A stretch of DNA of 64,000 nt from Gracilimonas sp965227215 (lineage in GTDB: Bacteria > Bacteroidota > Rhodothermia > Balneolales > Balneolaceae): NCBI GenBank assembly GCA_965227215.1, contig OZ245729.1, forward strand, positions 1,054,001 to 1,118,000, given 5' to 3'. Below are positions 16,833 through 26,040 of this stretch, piece after piece (within the stretch, counting starts at the first letter, position 1; each line of letters opens with the position of its first letter). A program made the position numbers and the translations under genes. A model generated the notes under the pieces. The model ran no database searches, was not told the DNA's origin, and saw only the letters and a program-made list of their open reading frames with translations.

Positions 16833-17345
16833 ATGTTAGGAAGGAAAAAGTTTGAAGCCTTTTTTGAACAATATTTCGACGATATTGTCTCTTTCCTATC
16901 TTATTATACTTCGTGCCCCAAAGAACTCGAAGACTGGACCCAGGAAGTATTTCTCAAAATCTGGGAAGCCCGGGAAAGTATTGATCCTGACCATCCTTCA
17001 GTAAAAGGTTATATCATAACAACGGCACGTAATCACGCCCTTAAACAGTTGAGAAATCAGAAGAAGTACGACAACTGGCTTCAGAATCATATCCTTGATC
17101 TTACTAAAGCCCATCCGCCAAAAGAACCGGTTATTAATCCGCCCAATTTTGACGATGCCTACCAAACCGCACTTTCAAAAATTCCCGACCGCGCACAGCA
17201 AGCTTACCTTTTGAGCCGCGAAGAAGGGCTAAACTATAAGGAAATCGCCAAGACGATGAATATTTCCCCTAAAACAGTAGAGGGGCAAATCAGCCATGCA
17301 CTCCGAATTCTCCGGGAAGAACTGAAAGATTTTAAATATTTGTAA
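16833..17345 (+). CDS. ECF-type RNA polymerase sigma factor
   Basis: 170 residues with sigma region 2 (ILxx-type core: YFDDIVSFLSYYTSCPKELEDWTQEVFLKIWEARE) and region 4 (ALSKIPDRAQQAYLLSREEGLNYKEIAKTMNISPKTVEGQISHALRILRE). No region 1 or 3, hence ECF. It resembles the FecI-like sigma factors that Bacteroidota pair with FecR anti-sigma proteins and SusC transporters, and that is exactly the order downstream. It probably responds to substrate binding at the outer membrane and activates the susCD operon. Confidence 0.93.
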   Translation: MLGRKKFEAFFEQYFDDIVSFLSYYTSCPKELEDWTQEVFLKIWEARESIDPDHPSVKGYIITTARNHALKQLRNQKKYDNWLQNHILDLTKAHPPKEPVINPPNFDDAYQTALSKIPDRAQQAYLLSREEGLNYKEIAKTMNISPKTVEGQISHALRILREELKDFKYL

Positions 17346-17370
17346 ACACCCCCTCCTCAACCGCTTAATA

Positions 17371-17419
17371 AGGCCTTGTTTATTAGAATATATAATTTGA
17401 GTAAGGGTAGGCCTTGTTT
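17371..17419 (+). repeat. Short direct repeat between sigma factor and FecR genes
   Basis: AGGCCTTGTTT occurs twice, at 17371-17381 and 17409-17419, in the 110-bp spacer before fecR. The 38-bp spacing is a little under four helical turns. It could be a regulator site or the start of an extra promoter for fecR-susCD; nothing more can be said. Confidence 0.3.
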
Positions 17420-17455
17420 TTTGGATATTAGTAATAAAGGCAACAATAAAATCCT

Positions 17456-18523
17456 ATGAGAAAAGCGCCGGAACACCAGTTACTAGTGAATTACCTTTTG
17501 GGGATTTGTACCCCTAAGGAACTTGACTATGTTGAGCAGTGGCTTGCTCAAACACCTGATAATGTTCAGGCTCTAGAACAGGTTCTTGAAAAATTAAACA
17601 AAGCTGATCACCCACAACTTAATAAAGAAAGTGTCAAAGAAAGACTGTTTCGGCAAGTTGAATCGGATTTAATTGCCGCTCACTTTTTTTCTAAAACGAC
17701 TCCCCCTAAAGTAAAAGATAGTCAAGACACCTCTGCCGCCGGCTCGGAAAAAACAGCTTTGATTGTTAAGAGTATTGCATTGGTTGTTGTGGTATCTATT
17801 GCTTTCATTTTCACACTTCAATTAAGTAAGCCCTCCAATTCCGCCGACACTCCCCAAATAACAGAATTACATGAACGGCAGCTTGCTTATGGTCAAACAT
17901 CCACCTTTCGGTTTAATGATGGCTCGGTAATAACTTTGAATGGAGGCAGCACACTCCGCTATCCTGAACAGTTTAACCCGGAAAAAAGAGAAGTATACCT
18001 TGAAGGGGAAGCTTTCTTCGATATCGCCTCAGACAAGAGCCGGCCTTTCATTGTACATGTAGGCAATACCACAACCCGGGTTTTAGGTACATCTTTCAAT
18101 ATCAAAGCCTACAGGAATGATGAGAAATTGCAGGTGACGGTAGTTGAAGGCAAGGTGGGTGTTTCGAGTAACAATGAAGCAGACGTATCGGAACAGCCTA
18201 TTATTCTCGAGGAGAATCAATGGGCTACGTATCATCAAAGCGGAGAATTTTTTGAACAAGGTGAAGGAAATGTCTGGGAACAGATTGCCTGGAAAGACCA
18301 GGTTTTGATTTTTAACGATAAGCCTTTCTCTGAAGTAGCTAAGATGCTGGAGAGGTGGTACGGAGTAGATATAATTTTACAAGGCGACCAGCTTCAGGAT
18401 GCTAAGCTCCAAGGAGAGCACAAGAATATGAGCCTTGAACGAGTATTGCAGTCTATTCAATTTATTTTGGGAATAGAATACACCATTAAAGAGCAGGTTG
18501 TGACCATACAAGCTGCCGAGTAG
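17456..18523 (+). CDS. FecR-family anti-sigma factor
   Basis: 355 residues. An N-terminal cytoplasmic anti-sigma segment (1-95), one membrane helix (about 103-122, IALVVVVSIAFIFTLQL), the periplasmic FecR domain (about 140-240, with FRFNDGSVITLNGGSTLRYPEQF and EGEAFFDIA), and a C-terminal DUF4974 secretin-like domain (about 280-350). It would hold the sigma factor at the membrane and release it when the SusC signalling domain contacts it. Located between sigma factor and susC, all on the plus strand. Confidence 0.93.
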   Translation: MRKAPEHQLLVNYLLGICTPKELDYVEQWLAQTPDNVQALEQVLEKLNKADHPQLNKESVKERLFRQVESDLIAAHFFSKTTPPKVKDSQDTSAAGSEKTALIVKSIALVVVVSIAFIFTLQLSKPSNSADTPQITELHERQLAYGQTSTFRFNDGSVITLNGGSTLRYPEQFNPEKREVYLEGEAFFDIASDKSRPFIVHVGNTTTRVLGTSFNIKAYRNDEKLQVTVVEGKVGVSSNNEADVSEQPIILEENQWATYHQSGEFFEQGEGNVWEQIAWKDQVLIFNDKPFSEVAKMLERWYGVDIILQGDQLQDAKLQGEHKNMSLERVLQSIQFILGIEYTIKEQVVTIQAAE

Positions 18524-18629
18524 AATTTTTACAAAAAAAGGCCCGAATTAATCACTCATGTTCGCGCATCGGATTAAAACGGACCTCTAATTTTAACAGG
18601 CATCTTATGCCCATTAACATTGGTAATCT

Positions 18630-21600
18630 ATGAAAATAATAACCTTCAGAACAATCCTTTATATGTCTTTCTGTACTATTTGGGGATTTATATTCAGTTT
18701 CATAACCGCAACAGCACTTATGGCCGGGACAACTTCGGCTCAAAGTGTTAGTGAAGTAGATGTAACCGTCGAATTTGAGCAGGCAACCATTCAGGACGTT
18801 TTCAAAGAAATAGAGCAACAAACGGCTTTTAAATTTCTTTATGAAACGACCGTGATTGAGTCGAGCAATAAACGGATTACCATTCCGAAAATGACGGCAA
18901 CGGTAGAAGAAGTTTTAATGACGGTAACCAGACAAACAGGATTGCGGTTTCGGCAAACCGATAACACCCTGGCGGTGCAGCTGCCCGAGGAAGAACAGGT
19001 AACTGACCAAAGCCCCATTCCGGAAACTATCTCCGGAACAGTAACGGATGCAGAAACCAATGAACCTTTGCCGGGTGTAAATATCCAGGTTAAGGGAACA
19101 ACCATTGGTACTTCCACCGACCCCAATGGAAACTATGAACTTGATGCCCCCTCCCTGCAGGATACCCTTCTTTTTTCATTCGTAGGCTATGAAACGCAGG
19201 AAGTACCCATTAATGGGAATACACAAATCGATGTGGCTCTTGCGGTGGTTCCTTTAAGCCAGGACCTATTAGTAACCGCACTTGGCATTAACCGCTCCGA
19301 GCGTTCTATAGGGTATGCCACCCAGCAAGTGAATGGAGAAGACCTGACCTATTCCAATGAAAATAATGTTATCGGGTCTCTTGCCGGTAAAATAGCGGGG
19401 GTTCAGGTAACAGGATCATCCGGAGCCAGCCTTGGCGGAACCCAGTCTATAAAAATACGAGGTGTAAATTCTATTAATGGTGAAGGACAGCCTCTTATCG
19501 TTATTGACGGTACGCCTATTTCGAACGCCAATTTTGCGGGAAGTGCCGGAGAAGATTATGGGAACATTGCCCAGGATATCAACCCGGACGACATTCAGTC
19601 TGTGAACGTGTTAAAGGGACCTGCTGCCTCATCCTTATATGGAATCAGGGGTCAGTATGGAGTTATTATGATTACCACCAATAAGGGCAATGAAGCCGGA
19701 GGTATTGAGGTTCAGATCAACTCAAACCTTTCTTTCCAGCAAGCCGGTAACTTTATGCGTTACCAGAATAAGTATGGTGGTGGATCGTCCCAAACGTGGA
19801 GAACATTGCCTAATGGCGACAAGTACGTTCAGGTTAATGTAGATGAAAGCTGGGGCCCAAAAATGGACGGGACTATGGTTCGCGAGTATTTCAGTTTCTA
19901 TCCACAAGATCCGCTATACGGGCAGCTTACTCCTTTCGATCCTCATCCCAATAACATTCAAAACTTTTTTGAAACCGGATATACAGCCGACAATGGCGTT
20001 ACTATTTCGGGAGGGGAAGAACGAACGAATTTCAGACTCAGCTTCAACGATACCAAGATTACCGGTGTCTATCCCAATACATATTTAAACAGAAATAACC
20101 TGGGATTAAGCGCCAACATTGAAGCCAGTGACAAATGGGACTTTTCTGCTAATATCAATTACGCAACCAACGAAGCACGCCGGCCTCCACAAGGCTCTCA
20201 GTTTGGGTCACGGTATTTCCGGCAGTGGTTCCAAAGAAACCTTGACATGGGAAGGCTGAAAGATTACCGATATCCCGACGGAACGGTAATGCACTGGAAT
20301 ATGAGATCTCCAAGTTCTTCGACCGGAGAAATCACCAACAAATCTCCCTTATACTGGGCCAACCCTTACTTCGAGGCGTATGAAAATACAAGTACCGATA
20401 GCCGTGATCGGGTATTTGGTAATGTAGGTGCTCATTTCGAAGCACTACCCAACCTTATTGTAAGTGCCAACATCCGGGGAGATATATACATCCAGAATAT
20501 TGAAGGAAAAACCAATTTTGGCGGTACGTCTACTCCGGGATATTCAGTTGGGAAATACGAGAACAAGGAGATGAATTACGAGTTGTCGGCTCAGTATCAA
20601 AAAAGCTGGGCAAATCTATCTTTAGATGCCACCCTTGGAACTAACTTGTATGATCGTAATTACTCTTACATCTCTCAGTCAACGGTGGGAGGACTTACTT
20701 CGCCGGGATACTTTAACATCAACGCTTCGGTTGATCGCCCAAATGTGTTTAATTACCTGGAGCAAAAGAAAATTGTAAGTGCCTATGGTTTGGTTTCACT
20801 TGGCTTCTCAGATACTTATTTCCTTGATTTAAGTCTGAGATCTGATAAATCTTCAACCCTTCCTAAAGACAATAACTCATACTTGTATCCTTCCGTCTCA
20901 GGTAGCTTTGTGTTTAGTGAGATATTAGATATTGAGGCACTTTCATTTGGTAAACTCCGTGCCAGCTTTGCACAAGCCGGGTCTGATCTAAGTCCTTACC
21001 TGACTACCCCCGTTTACAATGTGGGCAGCGTGTATGATGGACAAAATACATTAGATGTGCCATCAAACATCAATAATCCGGACATAAAACCTTCGTTCTC
21101 TACATCGTACGAGGCAGGTTTCGATATCCGATTCTTTGATCGTATAGGCATGAACTTTACCTATTACCTGCAACAGAATAAGAATCAGATTATCCCGCTT
21201 AATATTTCCGGAACTACCGGGTATGGATCAGCTATTATCAACGCCGGGCTTATAGAGAACAAAGGGATTGAGGTCAGTTTAAACGGAACCCCCATTCAGC
21301 AGAGAGACTTTGTATGGAATTCCACCTTTAACCTGAGCCGCAACACCAACCAGGTGGTAAAATTGCATCCTGACATCGATTTATATAATCATGGCTCTAC
21401 GGTGTACTCTTCAACAGCCAGTTACCTGAATTCCTACGAAGGCAAAACTTATGGAAGCCTGGTTGGGCGCGCCTACCAGCGCGACTCTGAAACAGGCATG
21501 ATCCTTCTTGATGATGATAATCTGCCACTCTGGACGGATGCCACCCATAACTTTGGATCTGTACTGCCTGATTTTACCGGTGGGTTTCAGAATTTATTCT

Positions 21601-22127
21601 TCTATAAAAACTTCAGTCTGTCCACAATGATCAGTTTCCAGGTAGGCGGACAATTTTTCAGTCGTTCAGAAATGCTTGCAACCCGTACGGGTTTACATAG
21701 CCAGACTGCGGCTAAAAACGATAAAGGAAACAACGTACGTGATCCCGTCAGTGAAGGTGGCGGCGTGAAGGTACATGGTATCTCTGCTTCAACAGGGCAG
21801 GAAGTCACAGCCTATGTAGATGCTCATGACTACTTCGACCTTATAGGTGATGAAGTATATGAGGATTGGGTAATTGACGCTTCCTACATCAAGCTAAGCG
21901 AGGTCAAACTCGGCTATTCATTTGGGGACAAGGTAATGTCCAGAATCCCTTTGAAATCGATTAACGTAGCCGTATTTGCAAATAACCCGCTTATGATTTG
22001 GCAAAAAGCACCTCAGGGTCTCGATCCTTCAGAGTTGTCATCAGGCAGCCAGGACATTACCTGGTACGAATCCGGGCAGTTAAATACCGTCCGTTCTTAT
22101 GGCTTGAATGTAAAACTAATCTTTTAA
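18630..22127 (+). CDS. SusC/RagA TonB-linked outer membrane transporter with STN domain
   Basis: 1165 residues. After a signal peptide come an STN (secretin/TonB N-terminal) signalling domain (about 45-115), a CarboxypepD_reg-like beta sandwich (about 133-205, ISGTVTDAETNEPLPGVNI), the TonB plug (about 210-340, starting at the SusC signature ALGINRSERSIGYA) and a 22-strand-type barrel ending in aromatic-rich LNVKLIF. The STN domain marks it as a transducer that signals to the FecR protein encoded upstream. SusC-type proteins import large substrates with a SusD lid; the substrate is not readable, but see the note on the downstream NlpC/P60 gene. Confidence 0.95.
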   Translation: MKIITFRTILYMSFCTIWGFIFSFITATALMAGTTSAQSVSEVDVTVEFEQATIQDVFKEIEQQTAFKFLYETTVIESSNKRITIPKMTATVEEVLMTVTRQTGLRFRQTDNTLAVQLPEEEQVTDQSPIPETISGTVTDAETNEPLPGVNIQVKGTTIGTSTDPNGNYELDAPSLQDTLLFSFVGYETQEVPINGNTQIDVALAVVPLSQDLLVTALGINRSERSIGYATQQVNGEDLTYSNENNVIGSLAGKIAGVQVTGSSGASLGGTQSIKIRGVNSINGEGQPLIVIDGTPISNANFAGSAGEDYGNIAQDINPDDIQSVNVLKGPAASSLYGIRGQYGVIMITTNKGNEAGGIEVQINSNLSFQQAGNFMRYQNKYGGGSSQTWRTLPNGDKYVQVNVDESWGPKMDGTMVREYFSFYPQDPLYGQLTPFDPHPNNIQNFFETGYTADNGVTISGGEERTNFRLSFNDTKITGVYPNTYLNRNNLGLSANIEASDKWDFSANINYATNEARRPPQGSQFGSRYFRQWFQRNLDMGRLKDYRYPDGTVMHWNMRSPSSSTGEITNKSPLYWANPYFEAYENTSTDSRDRVFGNVGAHFEALPNLIVSANIRGDIYIQNIEGKTNFGGTSTPGYSVGKYENKEMNYELSAQYQKSWANLSLDATLGTNLYDRNYSYISQSTVGGLTSPGYFNINASVDRPNVFNYLEQKKIVSAYGLVSLGFSDTYFLDLSLRSDKSSTLPKDNNSYLYPSVSGSFVFSEILDIEALSFGKLRASFAQAGSDLSPYLTTPVYNVGSVYDGQNTLDVPSNINNPDIKPSFSTSYEAGFDIRFFDRIGMNFTYYLQQNKNQIIPLNISGTTGYGSAIINAGLIENKGIEVSLNGTPIQQRDFVWNSTFNLSRNTNQVVKLHPDIDLYNHGSTVYSSTASYLNSYEGKTYGSLVGRAYQRDSETGMILLDDDNLPLWTDATHNFGSVLPDFTGGFQNLFFYKNFSLSTMISFQVGGQFFSRSEMLATRTGLHSQTAAKNDKGNNVRDPVSEGGGVKVHGISASTGQEVTAYVDAHDYFDLIGDEVYEDWVIDASYIKLSEVKLGYSFGDKVMSRIPLKSINVAVFANNPLMIWQKAPQGLDPSELSSGSQDITWYESGQLNTVRSYGLNVKLIF

Positions 22128-22138
22128 ATCAGAGAACC

Positions 22139-23521
22139 ATGAAAAAATTATTTATACCTATTACACTGATTGCACTAACGATTTTCAGTAGTTGCGATCT
22201 TGTAGAATTCAACAACATAAATAACAATCCTAATCAACCCAGTGATGCGGCAGCACCTCAGTTAATTGCAAACGCGATGCTCTCGCTACCGGGATTAAGT
22301 TCATCCCCTAATGCCCAGTTCATGGCCCAGTATTTGGCCGAAACGCAATATGTGGATGCCTCCTTATACCCTGAAGGCGGAACCAGTTTCTACGGATGGT
22401 ATCAGGGACCGTTGGTTAACCTCAAAACGGCTGAAGAAGTAGCTACTACTTCAAATCAAGAAGCCGTTGCCAGAATTCTAAAAGCATACATTTTTTGGAA
22501 TGTAACCGACCGTTGGGGAGATATACCCTACTCTGAGGCCTTGCAAGGCACCGAAGAGTTTACGCCTGTCTATGATACTCAGGAATCTATCTATGAAGAT
22601 CTGTTTGCTGAGCTTAAAGCTGCAGCCGATCAAATCGATGTATCCGGAAGCCTGAGTAACGACATCATCTACGAAGGTGATATGGAGAAATGGGTAAAAT
22701 TCAGTAATTCATTGCGCTTACTCATGGCTCTGCGATTGTCAGAGGTTAATGCATCGTTAGCAGAAACTGAATTTAATGATGCGTTGAATGACGGCGTTTT
22801 CACCTCCAATGAGGACAACTTTTTGTTTCAGCACTTAGCTACTGCGAACAACCAAAACTACTGGTATGGACAGATTGTAGATCCTCCAATCCGGGAGTGG
22901 TGGGCATTAACGGTTAGCCTGGTTGATTTAATGGATCCTTACAATGATCCCCGCCTGCCAATTTATGGTAATGAAGTTCGGAATGGTGGTGGGTATGCAG
23001 GACTTCAGTTTGGAGAAGAAGACAGCATTGGAACCGAAGACTTCTCCCTGTTAGGCTCTGACATTTATGCTCAGGATGCACCCGTTTATTTGGTAACCTA
23101 CGCGGAAGTACTTTTTGCACGTGCAGAAGCTGCAGCATTAAACTGGACTACAGAAGATCCCGCAACCAACTATAACGAAGCAGTTGAAAACTCAATAGCT
23201 CAATGGACCGGGGATGGCAGCCAGGCCACAGCCTATTTGGCTCAACCGGATATCACTTTCAATCCCGGCAACGCTGTTGAACAGATTTCAACCCAGCGAT
23301 ATATTCATTTGTTTATGCATGGATATCAGGCTTGGGCTGAATGGCGCCGAACAGGTTACCCGGACAACCTGGTACAACCAAATGGCAATGCTGTTCCCCT
23401 CAGGCAGAGCTACACCTCTGACGAAGCCCTCAACAATACCGAAAATTATGAAGAGGCTATCCAGCGTCAGTTTGGTGGAGAGAATTCTATCTATGGCAGA
23501 CTGTGGTGGGATCAGGATTAA
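22139..23521 (+). CDS. SusD/RagB surface lipoprotein
   Basis: 460 residues from the ATG at 22139, which gives a lipoprotein signal peptide with the cysteine in IFSSCDLVEF. An upstream in-frame ATG lies inside susC and adds a non-signal-like stretch. The body is SusD-like: TPR-type helices with WNVTDRWGDIPYSEAL and ARAEAAALNW, and the C-terminal IYGRLWWDQD. It forms the substrate-binding lid over the SusC barrel. 11 bp separate it from susC. Confidence 0.93.
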   Translation: MKKLFIPITLIALTIFSSCDLVEFNNINNNPNQPSDAAAPQLIANAMLSLPGLSSSPNAQFMAQYLAETQYVDASLYPEGGTSFYGWYQGPLVNLKTAEEVATTSNQEAVARILKAYIFWNVTDRWGDIPYSEALQGTEEFTPVYDTQESIYEDLFAELKAAADQIDVSGSLSNDIIYEGDMEKWVKFSNSLRLLMALRLSEVNASLAETEFNDALNDGVFTSNEDNFLFQHLATANNQNYWYGQIVDPPIREWWALTVSLVDLMDPYNDPRLPIYGNEVRNGGGYAGLQFGEEDSIGTEDFSLLGSDIYAQDAPVYLVTYAEVLFARAEAAALNWTTEDPATNYNEAVENSIAQWTGDGSQATAYLAQPDITFNPGNAVEQISTQRYIHLFMHGYQAWAEWRRTGYPDNLVQPNGNAVPLRQSYTSDEALNNTENYEEAIQRQFGGENSIYGRLWWDQD

Positions 23522-24738
23522 TGAAAAAGAAATCAATAAAATCGATGAAATACATAGTACATCCATTAAAACTAGCTTTGGTTTTAATTCTGTTGTTGGG
23601 AGCTTGTAGCGGCCCCCGGCAACAGACCCTCCGGGGATTAATAGACCAAGTCGAACATTCTTTTGTACCTGACTCAAGAGTAGATCAATTCAACGTGCAA
23701 GTTTCCGGCGGAAGCCCGTTTCTCTTGTCCGGAGAAACAACAAATGCTGAAGCTAAGCAAGCACTGCTCGATTCTCTTTCAAAAGCTGACTTCTCCTTTA
23801 TAGACAGCATTAAGGTGTTACCATCTGCTGAATTAGGAGAAAAAGTTTATGGGATAGTCAATAATTCTGTGTCTAATATCAGGTCTGAACCTCGACACTC
23901 AGCCCAACTTGCAACACAGGCGCTACTGGGTATGCCGCTTCAGGTTCTGAAAAAGGACGGCGGTTGGTATTACGTTCGTACACCTGAAGACTATTTATCC
24001 TGGATAGATAGTGGAGGTATGCACCGGATGAATGAAGCTGAATACCTCGAATGGAAGTCCGCTGAGAAACTCATTTACCTGGAAACCTATGGATTTGCTT
24101 ACACCTCCCCTTCAAAAAGTTCTGAGAAAGTAAGTGATCTTGCTGCCGGTAACATTCTAAAACTGGAAAGCTCAAGCGGAAGCTATTATCGAATTTCATA
24201 TCCGGATGGACGTGAGGGGTATATACCGAAAAGTGAAGCCACTCCATTCGCTGACTGGACCGAAAACCTGGATGCTACCCGGGAGTCGTTAGTTCAAACG
24301 GCCCACAGTATGATGGGTATTCCTTACTTGTGGGGAGGAACCTCCACGAAAGGTGTGGATTGCAGTGGTTTTACCAAAACCATTTACCTGATGAATGGCT
24401 TGATTATTCCTCGGGATGCCTCTCAACAAGTACACGCCGGAACAAGAGTGGACGATGAGAAAAACTGGGATAAGCTACTGCCGGGCGATTTACTATTTTT
24501 CGGAAGTCCCGCTACCGAAAACAGAAACCGCAGAGTAGTACATGTAGGAATGTGGATTGGGAACAACCAGTTTATTCATTCTTCAAGACAAGTACGAATT
24601 AGCAGTGTGGATTCCACCACATCCAATTATGACGCCTACAATACAGGACGTTACCTCGAAACACGACGTTATCTTGGGAACACGGAAGGGAATGTGATCC
24701 GAACCAATGACATGTACGATGACATACTTTTCCCCTGA
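23521..24738 (+). CDS. SH3b-NlpC/P60 lipoprotein peptidase (YkfC-like)
   Basis: About 405 residues. The ATG overlaps the susD stop (TAATG), so translation is coupled; an internal ATG at 23545 also fits. A lipobox LLLGAC follows the hydrophobic signal. Two bacterial SH3-like modules (about 120-165 and 190-240) precede the NlpC/P60 domain: catalytic Cys in GVDCSGF, His in VVHVGMWIG, and a third polar His in FIHSSR. The layout is that of dipeptidyl-peptidase VI/YkfC, which trims gamma-D-Glu-containing murein peptides. Its tight coupling to susCD suggests that the operon takes up or processes cell-wall peptides. Stop codon directly abuts the convergent GlmU-like gene. Confidence 0.88.
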   Translation: MKKKSIKSMKYIVHPLKLALVLILLLGACSGPRQQTLRGLIDQVEHSFVPDSRVDQFNVQVSGGSPFLLSGETTNAEAKQALLDSLSKADFSFIDSIKVLPSAELGEKVYGIVNNSVSNIRSEPRHSAQLATQALLGMPLQVLKKDGGWYYVRTPEDYLSWIDSGGMHRMNEAEYLEWKSAEKLIYLETYGFAYTSPSKSSEKVSDLAAGNILKLESSSGSYYRISYPDGREGYIPKSEATPFADWTENLDATRESLVQTAHSMMGIPYLWGGTSTKGVDCSGFTKTIYLMNGLIIPRDASQQVHAGTRVDDEKNWDKLLPGDLLFFGSPATENRNRRVVHVGMWIGNNQFIHSSRQVRISSVDSTTSNYDAYNTGRYLETRRYLGNTEGNVIRTNDMYDDILFP

Positions 24739-25932
24739 TTATCGGGAATTGAAAATGTACTGCATCATACGGTTATAGTCATCGGTTAACTCAACATCTC
24801 GACGTTTCATCATGGCCTGCATCACTGCGATCGCTTTCTCAAACCGATAAATGGCAGGTCCCCTTGGCCCAAGCCAGGTAAATGAGTCGATTACTTTGGG
24901 GGAAAGTTCATCTATAAACACATTTGAGCTTACCCCACAAATCGTTCCTGTATTCAACATGGTGTTAATAGCTGTTTTGGAATGATCGGCCATCACCGTT
25001 CCAAGAAACTGTCGCCCCGTTTGGATGAGGTCCTTCGTAATCCAGTCGGTCACATCAATGTTTTTATAATCATTCTTAAGATTTGATGTAATAGTATTAG
25101 CTCCCAGGTTCACCCATTGTCCAAATATAGAATTTCCTGCAAACCCATCATGCGCTTTGTTGGAATAGGAATGAAAGATACATCCGGCAACTTCTCCCCC
25201 TACTTTACAGACCGGACCAATAGTAGTTCCATCATAAATTCTAGCCGCCATTTTAACCGTTGCTCCTTCACCAACTACGACGGGTCCTCTGAGAATACTG
25301 CCGGCTTCAATAGTAGCACCATCACAAATAACTACAGGCCCTTTCTCTGCAATAAAAATACAGCCCGGTTCAATATACACGTCATCTCCTATAAACGTAT
25401 TTTTTGGATGATAAACAGATTCTCGAACCTCTCTCTTCTTTTCTGAAACTGATTTCAACCCTAAAAGCTGAATGTCTTTTTCAATTTCGTAAGAGTTTAA
25501 TGAGAGTAAGTCCCACAAATGCTCGAGGTGAATCACTTCCTTTACCTCCATTATATCCAATCCATCATCGTTAAAAGTGTTTGCACTGAACATTTTCTTT
25601 GATGACTCCGCATTTACTTTAGCTGCAACAGTAACATCTTTGAAGATAATTTTTTGGCCTTCCCGAAGGTTTCTTAAAGCACTTAGAAAACTTTCCGAAG
25701 GTAAAAGGCGTGAGTTAATCCAAAGTATTTCTTCATCGCCTCTTATTTCTCCCCTTTCAAATACACCATTCAAATGATCAGACAGTAAACGGCAAAACTG
25801 AGTATTCCCAAGTGACTTAATCCATTTTTCCCGAATTGTGAGTATGCCCACCCTCAGGTCATCCATTGGGCGTGTTAGGGTGAGTGGCTGGAACCTTTTA
25901 ACCTGATCATCATTAAAAAAACAAATCCCCAT
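24739..25932 (-). CDS. GlmU-like sugar nucleotidyltransferase/acetyltransferase of Bacteroidota type
   Basis: 397 residues with a short N-terminal part (FFNDDQVKRFQPLTLTRPMDDLRVGILTIREKW) unlike E. coli GlmU, and a C-terminal left-handed beta-helix of hexapeptides (about 190-340, for example GDDVYIEPGCIFI, VVVGEGATVKMAARIYDGTTIGP). This matches the alternative GlmU family (UDP-GlcNAc diphosphorylase/GlcN-1-P acetyltransferase) that replaces classical GlmU in many Bacteroidota. It is divergent from glmS, the enzyme two steps earlier, with a 108-bp shared promoter region. Together they supply UDP-N-acetylglucosamine for the wall genes at the right end of the window. Confidence 0.88.
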   Translation of the reverse strand: MGICFFNDDQVKRFQPLTLTRPMDDLRVGILTIREKWIKSLGNTQFCRLLSDHLNGVFERGEIRGDEEILWINSRLLPSESFLSALRNLREGQKIIFKDVTVAAKVNAESSKKMFSANTFNDDGLDIMEVKEVIHLEHLWDLLSLNSYEIEKDIQLLGLKSVSEKKREVRESVYHPKNTFIGDDVYIEPGCIFIAEKGPVVICDGATIEAGSILRGPVVVGEGATVKMAARIYDGTTIGPVCKVGGEVAGCIFHSYSNKAHDGFAGNSIFGQWVNLGANTITSNLKNDYKNIDVTDWITKDLIQTGRQFLGTVMADHSKTAINTMLNTGTICGVSSNVFIDELSPKVIDSFTWLGPRGPAIYRFEKAIAVMQAMMKRRDVELTDDYNRMMQYIFNSR

Positions 25933-26040
25933 ATATAAAGCAGTGTTTATTGGTAAGAAATTATAATCGTCATTCTTTAAACTTCGCGTTATATTTAAGG
26001 ATTAAATAAGCCAAAAAAAATATTTAATAATTAAACCTGT

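Noticed and set aside
25933..26040. glmS ribozyme in the glmS leader
   Set aside because: The 108-bp spacer lacks the conserved core, and the phylum is not known to have it.
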